From Myxococcales bacterium (lineage in GTDB: Bacteria > Myxococcota_A > Polyangia > Haliangiales > Haliangiaceae), in assembly GCA_016720595.1 (NCBI GenBank), contig JADKKI010000009.1, positions 124,001-188,000 on the forward strand: DNA of 64,000 nt, in the 5' to 3' direction. A model generated the notes under the pieces. It worked only from the letters and a program-made list of their open reading frames with translations. It ran no database searches and was not told where the DNA came from. The stretch's first letter is position 1, and each line of letters starts with the position of its first letter. Of the stretch, positions 51,148 through 60,151 are shown piece by piece. The position numbers and the translations under genes were made by a program.

Positions 51148-54100
51148 ATGAATCGATATCTATCGATCGTGCTCGTGTGGGTCGGGGCGATCATGGTGGC
51201 GAGGTTCAACACGCACGATGGCCGCTGCGAGGGCGCCTATCTGAACCACGGGCTGACGATGACCAGGTGTCCCTCGGGCACGATCCGGCAGACCGCGAAG
51301 CTCGATGTCGCGGGCGTGCGGCGCGGGGCGGAGGCCACGGTCTCGCTGTCTGCGATGGCGCACTACACGGTCGCGCAGGCGGATGCGGTGCAGACGATGG
51401 CCGTGCCGCAGATCCAGACGGTGACGCTGACGCTCGTCGATGCGAAGGCGAAGGCCACGCCGCTGACGCCGAAGCCGTGGACCAACGGGAGGACGACGAT
51501 CAAGATCCCCGAGGTTCCGGACGGGGACTACAAGCTGCACGCGAGCTACACTACGCGCCTCGGCGCCGGTGAGCTCGACGTGCCGATCGCGCTGTACACG
51601 CCGGCGCGCGTGCACGTGATCACGGATCGTCCGCTCTACGAGCCGGGCAACACCGTGCGGTTCCGCGCCGTGGTGCTCCGCGCGCGCGATCTCGCGCCGC
51701 TCGACGGGCGCCCCGGTCGCTGGGTGGTCAAGGATCCGAACGGCGAGGTGCTCCTCGAGGAGAAGGCGCCGGCCACGGCGTGGGGCGTGGTGGCAGGCAC
51801 GTTCCCGCTCGACAAGGCGGCGCAGACCGGCAACTGGCACATCTCGTGGGAGTCCGCGGGCGCGGTCGACGACGTGACGTTCAACGTCGAGCCGTTCAAG
51901 CTGCCGCGGTTCCGCGTCGAGGCCACGCCCGACAAGCCGTTCTACCGATCCGATGACAAGCCGCTGATCCGCGGCGCCGTGATCTACAGCTCCGGCGCGC
52001 CAGTCGCGAACGCGAAGCTCGAGATCACGTGGACCGTCACGGGCGATTGGCCACCGCCGCTCGACTGGGAGGAGAAGCTCCTGCCAAAGATCGCGAAGGC
52101 GGGGGCGAACGGGCGGTTCGAGCTCGCGCTGCCGCAGATCCCGAGCGATCTGCAGGGCCAGGTCACGATGTCGGCGCGGATCGGCGCGGTGGATGCCGCG
52201 GGCGATCGCGTCGAGGGCTCCGCGTCGGTGCTGCTGTCGAAGGATGGCATCACGGTGTCGTCGGTGACCGAGCTCGGCGATGGCCTCGTGGAGGGCTTCA
52301 ACAACCGGATGTACGTGCGCGTGGCCACGCCCGATGGGCAGGTGGTCCGCAAGACCAAGGTGCTGCTCAAGCGCTCCTGGGAGGACAACGACAAGGGCAT
52401 CGAGGCCGAGACCGACGAGGACGGCGTGGCGAGCGTGCAGATCGATCCGGGCGCGCCCGTGAACATCACGATCCCGGCGCTGCCGTTCCGGCCGGCGCCC
52501 AAGGTCGCGCTGGTCACGCGGGACGAGCCCGTGGAGCTGATCGGCGGCGAGGGGGCTTCGCTCGCAGATCAGGTGGAGATGGACAAGTGGCTCGCACCGC
52601 TCGGCGCCTGCGCGAAGTGGGTCGGCTCCACCGCGACGGACACCGAGGACGGCGCGGCCGCACCGAACCCGGCCAAGGTCGGCATGCGCGTGGACGCCGG
52701 CGGCGGGGTGGTCACCGTCGGTGCGTCGGGCGATCCGCTCGGTCAGTGCGTGGCGAACTTCGTGCGCGGTCGGCGTCTCCCGGCCGGCGGAGAGCGGATG
52801 TACACGGTCTCGTTCCACTTCGAGGATCCGGAGCTGTCCACGCTGACCGCCACGGTGGAGAGCGCTCTCGACGAGCCCGAGGGCCTCGGCCAGGTGATGG
52901 CGAACCTCGCCAAGAGCACGCGCGATTGCCTCCCGCGCATCGAGGGAACGCTGCCTCGCGCGCTGACCTGGCGGATCCGGAAGGGCAGCAAGGAAGTGGA
53001 GCTCGGGCCGTGGATCCCGAACCCCGGCGAGGATGCGACCGCGGCGGCGGCGCTGCCGTGCGTGACCTCGCACTTCGGGACGCGCATCCCGATCAAGGAG
53101 CCCTACGATGGCGATGCGCTCGGGCTGGTGCGGTTCTCGCTGACGCCTCCCGAGACGGCGACCCAGGAGCGCCCGCAGGCGACCACGATGCTTGGCTACG
53201 AGCTGACGGTGAGCGCCGAGCTCGAGGGCAAGCCCTCGACGAAGCTCCGCGTGCAGCCGGGCCAGATCCCGCAGCTACGGCTCCGCGTGAGCCCGATCCT
53301 CGCGAACCCGGGCGACAAGATCCACGCCGAGCTGATCCGCGGCCCCGAGTACCGCGGCACGTTGCCGAAGAAGCTGCTGCTCACCCACCTGAAGGGCAAG
53401 CTCGAGGCCGAGCTCGATTCCGATCACAAGGCGGAGTTCACGCTCGAGAAGGGAACGGAGGGCTGGTGCGAGGTCACCGGCGCCGGCGTGCGCGCACTCG
53501 TGTACGTCAAGCCGCAGACCGATCTGACGGTCTCCGTCGAGCCGGAGAAGCCGCGCTACAAGCCGGGCGATCAGGCGCAGCTCAAGCTGCAGACCACGAT
53601 CGGCGGCAAGGGCGGCACGGCCGCGGTCGGCCTGTTCGGCGTCGACGAGAGCCTCGGTCAGCTCGTCACGTTGCCGGGCGCCGACAGCATGGGCCGGCTG
53701 CAGCCCACCGTGGGGACCAGCGCACCGGCGTTCGGCATGCTCGATGGTCAGGCGCTCACGCTCGGGCGGATCCGTGGCCCCAATGCCGCCGCTGCGACGG
53801 TGCTGCGGGTCAGCGCGATCCCGAAGCCTCCGGAGCTCGATGCGCAGGTGTCCGCGAGTGCGCAGAGCCAGTTCGATCCGGTGGAGGAGCTGACCGATCA
53901 CTTCTACACGGTGCTCGCCGAGCTCCACGTGCAGGCCCGGGCCTGGGAGGCCAAGGCCCCGCCGGCGGAGAAGATGAAGCCCGCCACGATGGCGCGGCTG
54001 TGGACCGCGGCGCTCGAGGCGAGCGAGAAGCGTGGTGAGCCCGTGACCGATGCGTATGGCCGCCGCCTGCGGCTGTCGATGTTGCCGGGCGATCTGCTCT

Positions 54101-54195
54101 CGCTGACGGCGCCGCGCTCGGTGGTGGTGCTCGGCACGCGGTTGCCCGAGGACATGGAGAACTGGTCGGACTGGGTCGCGAAGGAGAAGCCGTGA
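51148..54195 (+). CDS. Alpha-2-macroglobulin-like protein, N-terminal part
   Basis: This 1015-residue protein has an N-terminal membrane/signal segment (MNRYLSIVLVWVGAIMVARF), then macroglobulin (MG) domains: PARVHVITDRPLYEPGNTVRFRAV is the MG2/MG3-type bait-side start, followed by KLPRFRVEATPDKPFYRSDD and, near the C-terminus, LTVSVEPEKPRYKPGDQAQL and TAAVGLFGVDESL. These are the standard MG motifs of bacterial alpha-2-macroglobulins (protease-trapping envelope proteins). The thioester domain is not here but in the next gene, which overlaps by one base (TGATG). Confidence 0.85.
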   Translation: MNRYLSIVLVWVGAIMVARFNTHDGRCEGAYLNHGLTMTRCPSGTIRQTAKLDVAGVRRGAEATVSLSAMAHYTVAQADAVQTMAVPQIQTVTLTLVDAKAKATPLTPKPWTNGRTTIKIPEVPDGDYKLHASYTTRLGAGELDVPIALYTPARVHVITDRPLYEPGNTVRFRAVVLRARDLAPLDGRPGRWVVKDPNGEVLLEEKAPATAWGVVAGTFPLDKAAQTGNWHISWESAGAVDDVTFNVEPFKLPRFRVEATPDKPFYRSDDKPLIRGAVIYSSGAPVANAKLEITWTVTGDWPPPLDWEEKLLPKIAKAGANGRFELALPQIPSDLQGQVTMSARIGAVDAAGDRVEGSASVLLSKDGITVSSVTELGDGLVEGFNNRMYVRVATPDGQVVRKTKVLLKRSWEDNDKGIEAETDEDGVASVQIDPGAPVNITIPALPFRPAPKVALVTRDEPVELIGGEGASLADQVEMDKWLAPLGACAKWVGSTATDTEDGAAAPNPAKVGMRVDAGGGVVTVGASGDPLGQCVANFVRGRRLPAGGERMYTVSFHFEDPELSTLTATVESALDEPEGLGQVMANLAKSTRDCLPRIEGTLPRALTWRIRKGSKEVELGPWIPNPGEDATAAAALPCVTSHFGTRIPIKEPYDGDALGLVRFSLTPPETATQERPQATTMLGYELTVSAELEGKPSTKLRVQPGQIPQLRLRVSPILANPGDKIHAELIRGPEYRGTLPKKLLLTHLKGKLEAELDSDHKAEFTLEKGTEGWCEVTGAGVRALVYVKPQTDLTVSVEPEKPRYKPGDQAQLKLQTTIGGKGGTAAVGLFGVDESLGQLVTLPGADSMGRLQPTVGTSAPAFGMLDGQALTLGRIRGPNAAAATVLRVSAIPKPPELDAQVSASAQSQFDPVEELTDHFYTVLAELHVQARAWEAKAPPAEKMKPATMARLWTAALEASEKRGEPVTDAYGRRLRLSMLPGDLLSLTAPRSVVVLGTRLPEDMENWSDWVAKEKP

Positions 54196-56669
54196 TGAAC
54201 AAGCACCTCTCGCTCGTCTTGCTGCTCGTCCTCGTCGCCTCGTGCAAGGGGCGCGACAAGGGACATCAGGCCCAGAAGGGGCTCGAGCTCCCGATGTCCG
54301 CCCGGGCGTCCGACGATCCGCCGCCGCCCGAGGAGGAGGAGGATCATCGCAGCCGCGACGACGGCAACGACGAGTCCGGTGGCACCGGCACCGCGATGGC
54401 CCTCGAAGAAGGGAAGATGGGGAAGAAGGACTCGGATCGCGCCGAGGGCCAGTACAAGATGAAGAAGTCGATGGACGACGCGAAGGCCGAGCCGGCTGCG
54501 GTCGCGGACGGCTTCGGCTTCGCTGGCGACGGACCGGGTGGTGGCGGGACCGGCGCGAGCAACCTCACCACGGGCAGCTACGGGACGATCGGCAAGGGCT
54601 CGGGCTACGGCGTGGGCGGCGGCAAGAATGGCAACCGCGCGGCGGGGCCGGCGGGAGCCTCGGTGGAGACGGCCACGCGAGCGTGGTTCCCCGAGACGTT
54701 CCTGTTCGAGCCACTCGTGGTCACGGATGCCAACGGCGCGGCGACCGTGCCGGTGCGTGTGCCCGATCGGCTGACCACGTGGCACGTGCTCGCGCTCGCG
54801 CATTCTCGAGAAGGCGCTCAGGGCGGCGCCGTCACCAGCTTCCTCGGCACGCTGCCGACGTACGTCGATCTCGTGGTGCCGAAGTTCCTCGTCGTCGGTG
54901 ACGAGGTGAAGCTCCCGGTGCAGATGGTGAACACCACCGATGTCACCGCGACCAGCCCGCTCGACCTCGAGGTCAAGAACGCCACGCTGAGCGGCGGCGG
55001 TGGCACCAAGACGATCCCCGCGCAGGGCGGGGCGGTGGACTTCGCCACGCTGAAGGCCGCGAAGGCCGGGACGATCGAGATCAAGGCGACGCTCGGGACC
55101 ACCGATGCGGTGATCCGCACGATCGAGGTCCGCCCCTCGGGTCGCCCCGAGACGATCTCGAAGACCGGCACCCTCGCCGCGCCGCGCACGTTCAAGATCA
55201 CCGGGCCGGAGGGCTCCGATCCCGCCACCGATCGCGCGCGTCTGCTCGTGTATCCAGGTGCGCTGTCGCTGCTGCGCTCCGAGCTCGGCGTCTCCACGTT
55301 CCGCGAGAGCGTCGCGGACGATGCGTACGCGCTGCTGCTCGCCGGGCAAGCCACCGAGCTGTTGCAGAAGCTCGGCGACAAGGCGGATCCCGAGGCGATC
55401 CGCACGCTCTCGATCCTGACCGGCCAGCGCGCGATCCGCGACGGTCGCACCCTCGACGTGGACAAGGCGACGCTGCTCACCGCGGCAGCGCTCGCCCACC
55501 CCGGCAATCCGGTGCTCGCGCGGCTCGGTGAGCGCGCCGTGAGCTACCTCGTTCAGAACCAGCGCCCCGATGGCTCGTTCGCCGGCGGCGCGGGGTGGAC
55601 CTTGCAGCGCACGCTGGTGGCCACCGCCGAGGCCGCACGCGCGGTGGGCGCGGCCCACATCACCGCGAGCGAGCGGCAGCGCGCGATGGGCGTGGCGGCG
55701 CGGGCGCAGAGCTACTTCGGCAGGAACCTCGAGCAGGCGACGGATCCGTACACTGCCGCAGCGATCCTCGCGAGCGGTGGCGGCACACCGGCCACCGTCG
55801 AGAAGCTGCGCGATCGGGTCAAGGCCGCGATCAAGGACGCCGACGATGGCTCGAAGTACCTCGAGCTCCCCGAGAAGATCGTCCGCGCGGACGGCTCGGT
55901 CCCCACGCGCGCAGAGGCCACGGCGCTCGCGGTGCTCGCGTTGCAGGGCGATCCCAAGGCCCCGCTCGCGGATCTCGGTGGCACGTTGCTCGGGACCTAC
56001 AGCCCCGATCGCGGCTGGGGTGATGGCCGCTCGAACCTGGTCTGCATGCAGGCGGTGCTCGCGCTGTTCAAGGATCCCGTTCCCGCGGGCGTGAAGATCA
56101 CGCTGCTGATGGACGGCAAGCCGGTGACCGAGGGCACGCTCGATCGCGAGGCGCTCAAGGAGGTGCTCGCGCTCGAGGCTCCCGTCCCCGACGGCATCGC
56201 TGGCGAGCACGAGTGGAAGATCGTCGCCGAGCCGGCGGTCCCTGGTCTCGGCTACGCGCTCGCGCTCCGCGGCTACGTGCCGTGGAAGAAGGAGACCACG
56301 CAGCAGGGCCTCGAGATGACGATGACGCCCTCTCCGGTGACGGCCGAGGTCGGCAAGCCGGTGGAGATCACGGTCGCCGCGATCGCGCCCTCCAACGTCG
56401 AGGTCAAGCTCACGCAGTCGCTGCCTGCGGGCGTGCAGCCCGACACCGCGACGCTCGACGCGCTGGTCACGGAGGGCACGCTCACGAAGTTCGAGGCCGC
56501 GGACGGCAAGCTGACGCTGTTCATCCCGCCGATGCAGCCGGGGCAGACGTTCACCGCCAAGTACAAGGTGATCGCCACGCTCGCCGGAAAGCTGCGCAGC
56601 GCCGCCTCGATGATCGAGGCCGGTGGCACGAAGTTCCACGTGCAGCCGAGCGAATGGACCGTCAAGTAG
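54195..56669 (+). CDS. Alpha-2-macroglobulin-like lipoprotein, C-terminal part
   Basis: The ATG at 54195 overlaps the previous stop. The 824-residue lipoprotein (signal MNKHLSLVLLLVLVASC) has a charged, Gly-rich stretch to about 155, then the A2M domain (AWFPETFLFEPLVVTDANG, PDRLTTWHVLALAHS), the alpha-alpha toroid region (about 370-680, RPDGSFAGGAGWTLQ) and a C-terminal receptor-binding-like beta domain. The thioester motif CxEQ is missing, so it cannot trap proteases covalently. The two genes together correspond to one complete A2M split between the first and second halves. Confidence 0.87.
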   Translation: MNKHLSLVLLLVLVASCKGRDKGHQAQKGLELPMSARASDDPPPPEEEEDHRSRDDGNDESGGTGTAMALEEGKMGKKDSDRAEGQYKMKKSMDDAKAEPAAVADGFGFAGDGPGGGGTGASNLTTGSYGTIGKGSGYGVGGGKNGNRAAGPAGASVETATRAWFPETFLFEPLVVTDANGAATVPVRVPDRLTTWHVLALAHSREGAQGGAVTSFLGTLPTYVDLVVPKFLVVGDEVKLPVQMVNTTDVTATSPLDLEVKNATLSGGGGTKTIPAQGGAVDFATLKAAKAGTIEIKATLGTTDAVIRTIEVRPSGRPETISKTGTLAAPRTFKITGPEGSDPATDRARLLVYPGALSLLRSELGVSTFRESVADDAYALLLAGQATELLQKLGDKADPEAIRTLSILTGQRAIRDGRTLDVDKATLLTAAALAHPGNPVLARLGERAVSYLVQNQRPDGSFAGGAGWTLQRTLVATAEAARAVGAAHITASERQRAMGVAARAQSYFGRNLEQATDPYTAAAILASGGGTPATVEKLRDRVKAAIKDADDGSKYLELPEKIVRADGSVPTRAEATALAVLALQGDPKAPLADLGGTLLGTYSPDRGWGDGRSNLVCMQAVLALFKDPVPAGVKITLLMDGKPVTEGTLDREALKEVLALEAPVPDGIAGEHEWKIVAEPAVPGLGYALALRGYVPWKKETTQQGLEMTMTPSPVTAEVGKPVEITVAAIAPSNVEVKLTQSLPAGVQPDTATLDALVTEGTLTKFEAADGKLTLFIPPMQPGQTFTAKYKVIATLAGKLRSAASMIEAGGTKFHVQPSEWTVK

Positions 56670-57313
56670 TCAGCGCGCTCGTGCTGCTCGCGGCGTGCGG
56701 CGGTGGCGAGGCCGTTCCGGACGCCGCGTGTCAGCCCGCGATCCTCTATCTCGATCGCACCGGCGGCATGTGGGACCACGGTGTGCGTGACGACGCCGGT
56801 GGCAACCTCTCGATCCTCGTCGATGCACCGCGGACCCTTCCGGCGTGGCCGAAGGACGATGCGGACTGGAGCCTGCTCGTCGAGTGCATCCGTGCAGGGC
56901 TCGCACCGTTCCCGCTGACGATCACGGAGACCGATCCGGGCGCCGTGCCGCACACCGAGATCGTGTTCACCACCAGCTACTGGGCGGGCTCGGTCGCCAC
57001 CACATCGATCATTCCGGATAGCTGCCGCGCGGGGCATCAGGTGGAGTTCGTGTTCGGCAACGCGCTCGCCACGCGGGCGCGCGCCTGTCACGTGGCCCTC
57101 CGCAGCTACGCACAGATGATCGCGAACCTCTCGTTCGGCGATCGCTGCGAGGACCTCCTGAACGACCAGATGGATTGCGTGCCCGATCGGACGTTCGTCG
57201 ATGCGCAGGCGACCTGCGTCGATGGCAACGACCAGGCGATCGCCTGCCGCTGCGGTGGCACCACACAGAACAGCTTCGCGGCGATGACTGCGGCGATCCC
57301 GAGCTGTCCGTAG
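56654..57313 (+). CDS. Lipoprotein, unknown, in A2M operon
   Basis: The ATG at 56654 lies 16 bases inside the A2M gene. The 219-residue protein starts MDRQVVSALVLLAACGGG, a lipoprotein signal. The mature region includes ILYLDRTGGMWDHG, TEIVFTTSYW and paired cysteines in the C-terminal third (DRCEDLLNDQMDC, TCVDGNDQAIACRC) that suggest disulfides. EIVFTTSYWAG, with the HQVEFVFG segment, has a metallopeptidase-like look but no HExxH. Function unknown. It is coupled to the A2M pair. Confidence 0.62.
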   Translation: MDRQVVSALVLLAACGGGEAVPDAACQPAILYLDRTGGMWDHGVRDDAGGNLSILVDAPRTLPAWPKDDADWSLLVECIRAGLAPFPLTITETDPGAVPHTEIVFTTSYWAGSVATTSIIPDSCRAGHQVEFVFGNALATRARACHVALRSYAQMIANLSFGDRCEDLLNDQMDCVPDRTFVDAQATCVDGNDQAIACRCGGTTQNSFAAMTAAIPSCP

Positions 57314-57356
57314 TCCGCGCGCGTGTATGCTCGAATGACCGGGGGAGGTGCTCGCG

Positions 57357-57737
57357 ATGGCCATGATGTTCGGTAGTCAGGACGATCTGAACTGCATCGT
57401 CGACATTTCGCTGCAGGGGGCCAGTAGCGAGCAGCTCTGCCTCGGCTTCCGCGTGTCGATGACGTTCTTCATCGGCGGCGTGTGGACCTCCGACGAGGGC
57501 TACGTGCTCAAGGTCAAGAACGAGAAGTCGTATTACCCGATGCCGTCAGGGGACGAGCTCAAGGAATATCAGGCCAACGGCATGATCCCGTCGCCGCTTC
57601 CTTCATACAGCGTGCCGCTGTGGGACTACGCGTTTGGCTTCTCGCTGTGGATCATCCTCGGCGTCATGGGGGCGTTCGCGGGCATCAAGCACGCGCTACA
57701 CAAGCGCCGCGTCGCCAAGCTCGAGGCCGCTACCTGA
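57357..57737 (+). CDS. Small membrane protein, unknown, in A2M operon
   Basis: The ATG at 57357 has GGGGGAGG about 8 bases upstream, so I prefer it to the GTG at 57348. The 126-residue protein has two hydrophobic regions (CLGFRVSMTFFIGGVW and DYAFGFSLWIILGVMGAFAGI) and a basic C-terminus (HALHKRRVAKLEAAT). It follows the lipoprotein after 43 bases and is probably the last gene of the A2M operon. Confidence 0.6.
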   Translation: MAMMFGSQDDLNCIVDISLQGASSEQLCLGFRVSMTFFIGGVWTSDEGYVLKVKNEKSYYPMPSGDELKEYQANGMIPSPLPSYSVPLWDYAFGFSLWIILGVMGAFAGIKHALHKRRVAKLEAAT

Positions 57738-57752
57738 TCAGCGGGCGCAGCA

Positions 57753-58646
57753 TCACCCGGCGATCCGCACGAGGGCAGTGGCCGCGGCAGTGACCGAGCC
57801 CAGCCGCGCGCGCAACGTGCTCCACGGGTCGCCGATGCGATCGAGGCGCCCGCGGACATCTCCGAGCCTGATCCCGTCGGGCGTGATCGAATCGAGCTCC
57901 GACCACAGGATCGGCGCAGACACCGGGGCGCCGGGACGGCCGCGCACCGAGTACGGCGCGACCACGGTGGCGCCGAGCGCGTTGCGGAGCGTGTCGAGGA
58001 ACAGGCGGCCCTTGCGGTCCTTCTTGTAGAACTCGGTCGTGACGAGCGCCGGGTGGCGCGCACATAGCACCCCGGAGATCGCATTGCACAGCGCGTGAAC
58101 CTCGTCGAATCCGGCCTGGCCATCGAGTGGCGCCACCACGTGGAGGCCCTTGGAGCCCGTGGTCTTCACGAACGCGGGGAGGCCGAGCTCGTCGAACAGA
58201 TCGTGGAGGATGCGCGCCGTCTGCTGCACCAGCGCGAACCCGCCGTCCGGCGGATCGAGATCGAACACCAGCTCGTCGGGGTGCGCGGGTGTCTTGGCGC
58301 GGCTCGTCCACACGTGGAACACGAAGCCGCCCTGGTTCGCGAAGTAGACCAGCGCCGCGGGGGAATCGCAGAGCGGGTAGCTGACCTTGGTCTTGGTCCC
58401 GAGCTCCACCCGCTCGATCCACGGTGGGTAGTGCTTCTGCGCATGCTTCTGATAGAAGCCGCCCTGCGGGATCCCCTTGGTGAAGCGCTCGATCGTCAGC
58501 GGGCGATCGCGCAGCTCGGGGAGCATGACGTCGGCGATCGAGGCGTAGTACGCGATGACCTGACCCTTCGTGATCCCCACGTCGGGGAACACCACGCGAT
58601 CGGTGTTGGTGCACGCCACCGTGATGTCACCGAACACGTACTCCAC
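57753..58646 (-). CDS. LigD-type primase-polymerase, stand-alone
   Basis: From GTG 58646 the 297-residue protein is an AEP (archaeo-eukaryotic primase) of the LigD PolDom type: VFDLDPPDG at 127-135 carries the two catalytic Asp (D129 and D131), KTTGSKGLHVVAPL is the nucleotide-binding segment, and PYSVRGRPGAPVSAPILWSEL the C-terminal motif. In many bacteria this domain is fused to an ATP-dependent ligase and works with Ku in non-homologous end joining. Here it is a separate gene with no ligase or Ku nearby. A divergent SCP2 gene follows at 58692. Confidence 0.88.
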   Translation of the reverse strand: MEYVFGDITVACTNTDRVVFPDVGITKGQVIAYYASIADVMLPELRDRPLTIERFTKGIPQGGFYQKHAQKHYPPWIERVELGTKTKVSYPLCDSPAALVYFANQGGFVFHVWTSRAKTPAHPDELVFDLDPPDGGFALVQQTARILHDLFDELGLPAFVKTTGSKGLHVVAPLDGQAGFDEVHALCNAISGVLCARHPALVTTEFYKKDRKGRLFLDTLRNALGATVVAPYSVRGRPGAPVSAPILWSELDSITPDGIRLGDVRGRLDRIGDPWSTLRARLGSVTAAATALVRIAG

Positions 58647-58691
58647 GCCCTGAGTCTCCCTCGTCTGCGGGGGACTCGCTATGGTTCGCGC

Positions 58692-59078
58692 ATGGCCTAC
58701 GCCTTCCTGTCCCCCGAGTGGTTCACCAAGGTCGACGAGCTGATCGCGAGTGCGGGTGATCTCCAGATCCCCGAGGCGATGAAGGTCGTCGAGGTCAACG
58801 TCACGGTCACCTCGGCCGCGGGCGAGACGCCCCTGTTCATGAAGGACGGCCTGTTCACGCAGGGCCACAAGGCCGGCGCGCCCACCAGCCTGACGCTCTC
58901 CGCGGAGCTGGCGCGGAAGATCTTCGTCGAGGCCGACATGGCCGCGGGCGTCCAGGCGTTCCTGACCGGCGAGATGAAGGTCGAGGGCGACCTCGCGAAG
59001 CTGGTGGCGATGCAGACGGTCGAGCCGAGCGAGCCGCAGAAGCGGCTGACCAAGCAGATCGCCGCGATCACCGCCTGA
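58692..59078 (+). CDS. SCP2 sterol-transfer-like domain protein
   Basis: From ATG 58692 the 128-residue protein (MAYAFLSPEWFTKVDELIAS) has the SCP2 lipid-binding pattern: VVEVNVTVTSAAG as strand 1, the helix ELARKIFVEADMAAGVQAFLTGEMKVEGDLAKL near the end, and PSEPQKRL at the tail. SCP2 proteins bind lipids or acyl chains; bacterial members often work with transport or beta-oxidation enzymes. It converges with the lipoprotein gene at 59082 with only 3 bases between stops. Confidence 0.82.
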   Translation: MAYAFLSPEWFTKVDELIASAGDLQIPEAMKVVEVNVTVTSAAGETPLFMKDGLFTQGHKAGAPTSLTLSAELARKIFVEADMAAGVQAFLTGEMKVEGDLAKLVAMQTVEPSEPQKRLTKQIAAITA

Positions 59079-59081
59079 GCC

Positions 59082-59726
59082 TCAGCCCACGGGCACGGCG
59101 AACGGGCCGGGGCCAGCGACGTGGCCGCCGAGCAGCTCGCGCGCGAGCTCGGGGCGCCTCATCAGCGCATCGGTCGCGGCATCCAGGCTCTCGTCGCGGA
59201 GGCCGGTGAGCTGGCGCTCGACATCGATGTACATCCCATAGAGGCGGTCGACCTCGGAGTTGCGCGGGCGCTCGAAGATCTCGCTGCCCGGGACCTGGAT
59301 CGCCACGATCTCGTGATGCGTGAGGCCGGAGGTCAGGATCCAATCGGCGAGGGGGCCGGTGTGGATCCTCGCGAGCTGGATCTCGCGGTTCGCCTTGCCC
59401 GCGTTGATCGTCGGCTCGCGGCCCCAATCGAGGCTGATCAGGGTCGCGGCGGCGCACAGGTTGCCCCAGTCATCGAGCCAGACGTGGCGCAGGCCGCCAC
59501 CGGGGAGGTTGTTGATCGGATAGACGCGCGCCTCGCGATACGCGAGGAAGTGCGACATCGTGATCGCGCGTCGCTCGGCGAGCTTGGCGCGGAGCGCAGC
59601 ACGGTCGATCGACCGCTCCGCCGGCACCTTCTGCGAAACGATCGGGGTGGTGGTGGAGCCCGTGGTAGCGCAGCCGACGGCCGTGGCGAGCAAGAGGGAG
59701 ACCAGGGTGCAGCGTAGGTTCGACAT
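59082..59726 (-). CDS. Lipoprotein of unknown function
   Basis: From ATG 59726 the 214-residue protein starts MSNLRCTLVSLLLATAVGC, with lipobox AVGC. The mature part has RRAITMSHFLAYREARVYPINN and GGGLRHVWLDDWGNLCAAATL near the N-terminus and a helical C-terminal half with THHEIVAIQVPGSE. The HFLAYR and WLDDWGNLC stretches suggest a compact alpha/beta domain that I cannot place. It is divergent from the 59816 gene. Confidence 0.6.
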   Translation of the reverse strand: MSNLRCTLVSLLLATAVGCATTGSTTTPIVSQKVPAERSIDRAALRAKLAERRAITMSHFLAYREARVYPINNLPGGGLRHVWLDDWGNLCAAATLISLDWGREPTINAGKANREIQLARIHTGPLADWILTSGLTHHEIVAIQVPGSEIFERPRNSEVDRLYGMYIDVERQLTGLRDESLDAATDALMRRPELARELLGGHVAGPGPFAVPVG

Positions 59727-59815
59727 GCAGATGTAGACGCATGATTCTCCTCGAAGATCTGTCGATAGCTGGGTGTAAGTCCGAGTGCATGGCGGCGTTG
59801 CGGTACCCTCGCGGC

Positions 59816-60151
59816 GTGCCGCTTCGCGCGTTGTGGTTGGTGCTGCTGCTCGGCTGCCAGAGCCGTGATGACAAGGCAGCGCCGCCGGTGTCCACATCGC
59901 GGATCACCGCGGACGAATGTGCGCGGTTCCTCCAGAAGGCGCGCGCCACGATCACCGAGCTCGGTGCGCACGCCGGGGTGCCATACACGCAGCAGATCGA
60001 GGCCAGCGCCGAGCGGGACTGTCGCGCCGATGTGGCTGCGGGCAAGCCGATGGTGCTCGGTCGTTGCGTGCTCGATGCGAAGGACGAGGACGCGGTCCAC
60101 GCCTGCTTCCCGACCTACGATCAGCTGATCAACAAGAAGCCAGGCCCGTGA
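59816..60151 (+). CDS. Small cysteine-containing lipoprotein, unknown
   Basis: From GTG 59816 the 111-residue protein begins MPLRALWLVLLLGCQS, a lipoprotein signal; an in-frame ATG at 59789 would add nine residues and would also work. The mature part is helical, with spaced cysteines (ECARFL, DCRADV, RCVLDA, ACFPTY) that may form two disulfides. No family is recognised. It overlaps the barrel gene by one base (TGATG), so the two are coupled. Confidence 0.6.
   Translation: MPLRALWLVLLLGCQSRDDKAAPPVSTSRITADECARFLQKARATITELGAHAGVPYTQQIEASAERDCRADVAAGKPMVLGRCVLDAKDEDAVHACFPTYDQLINKKPGP

Noticed and set aside
51160..53073. Long minus-strand frame opposite the A2M gene (and 53904-56639 similarly)
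   Set aside because: Arg/Leu/Asp-rich shadows of a high-GC gene; the plus strand encodes MG domains.
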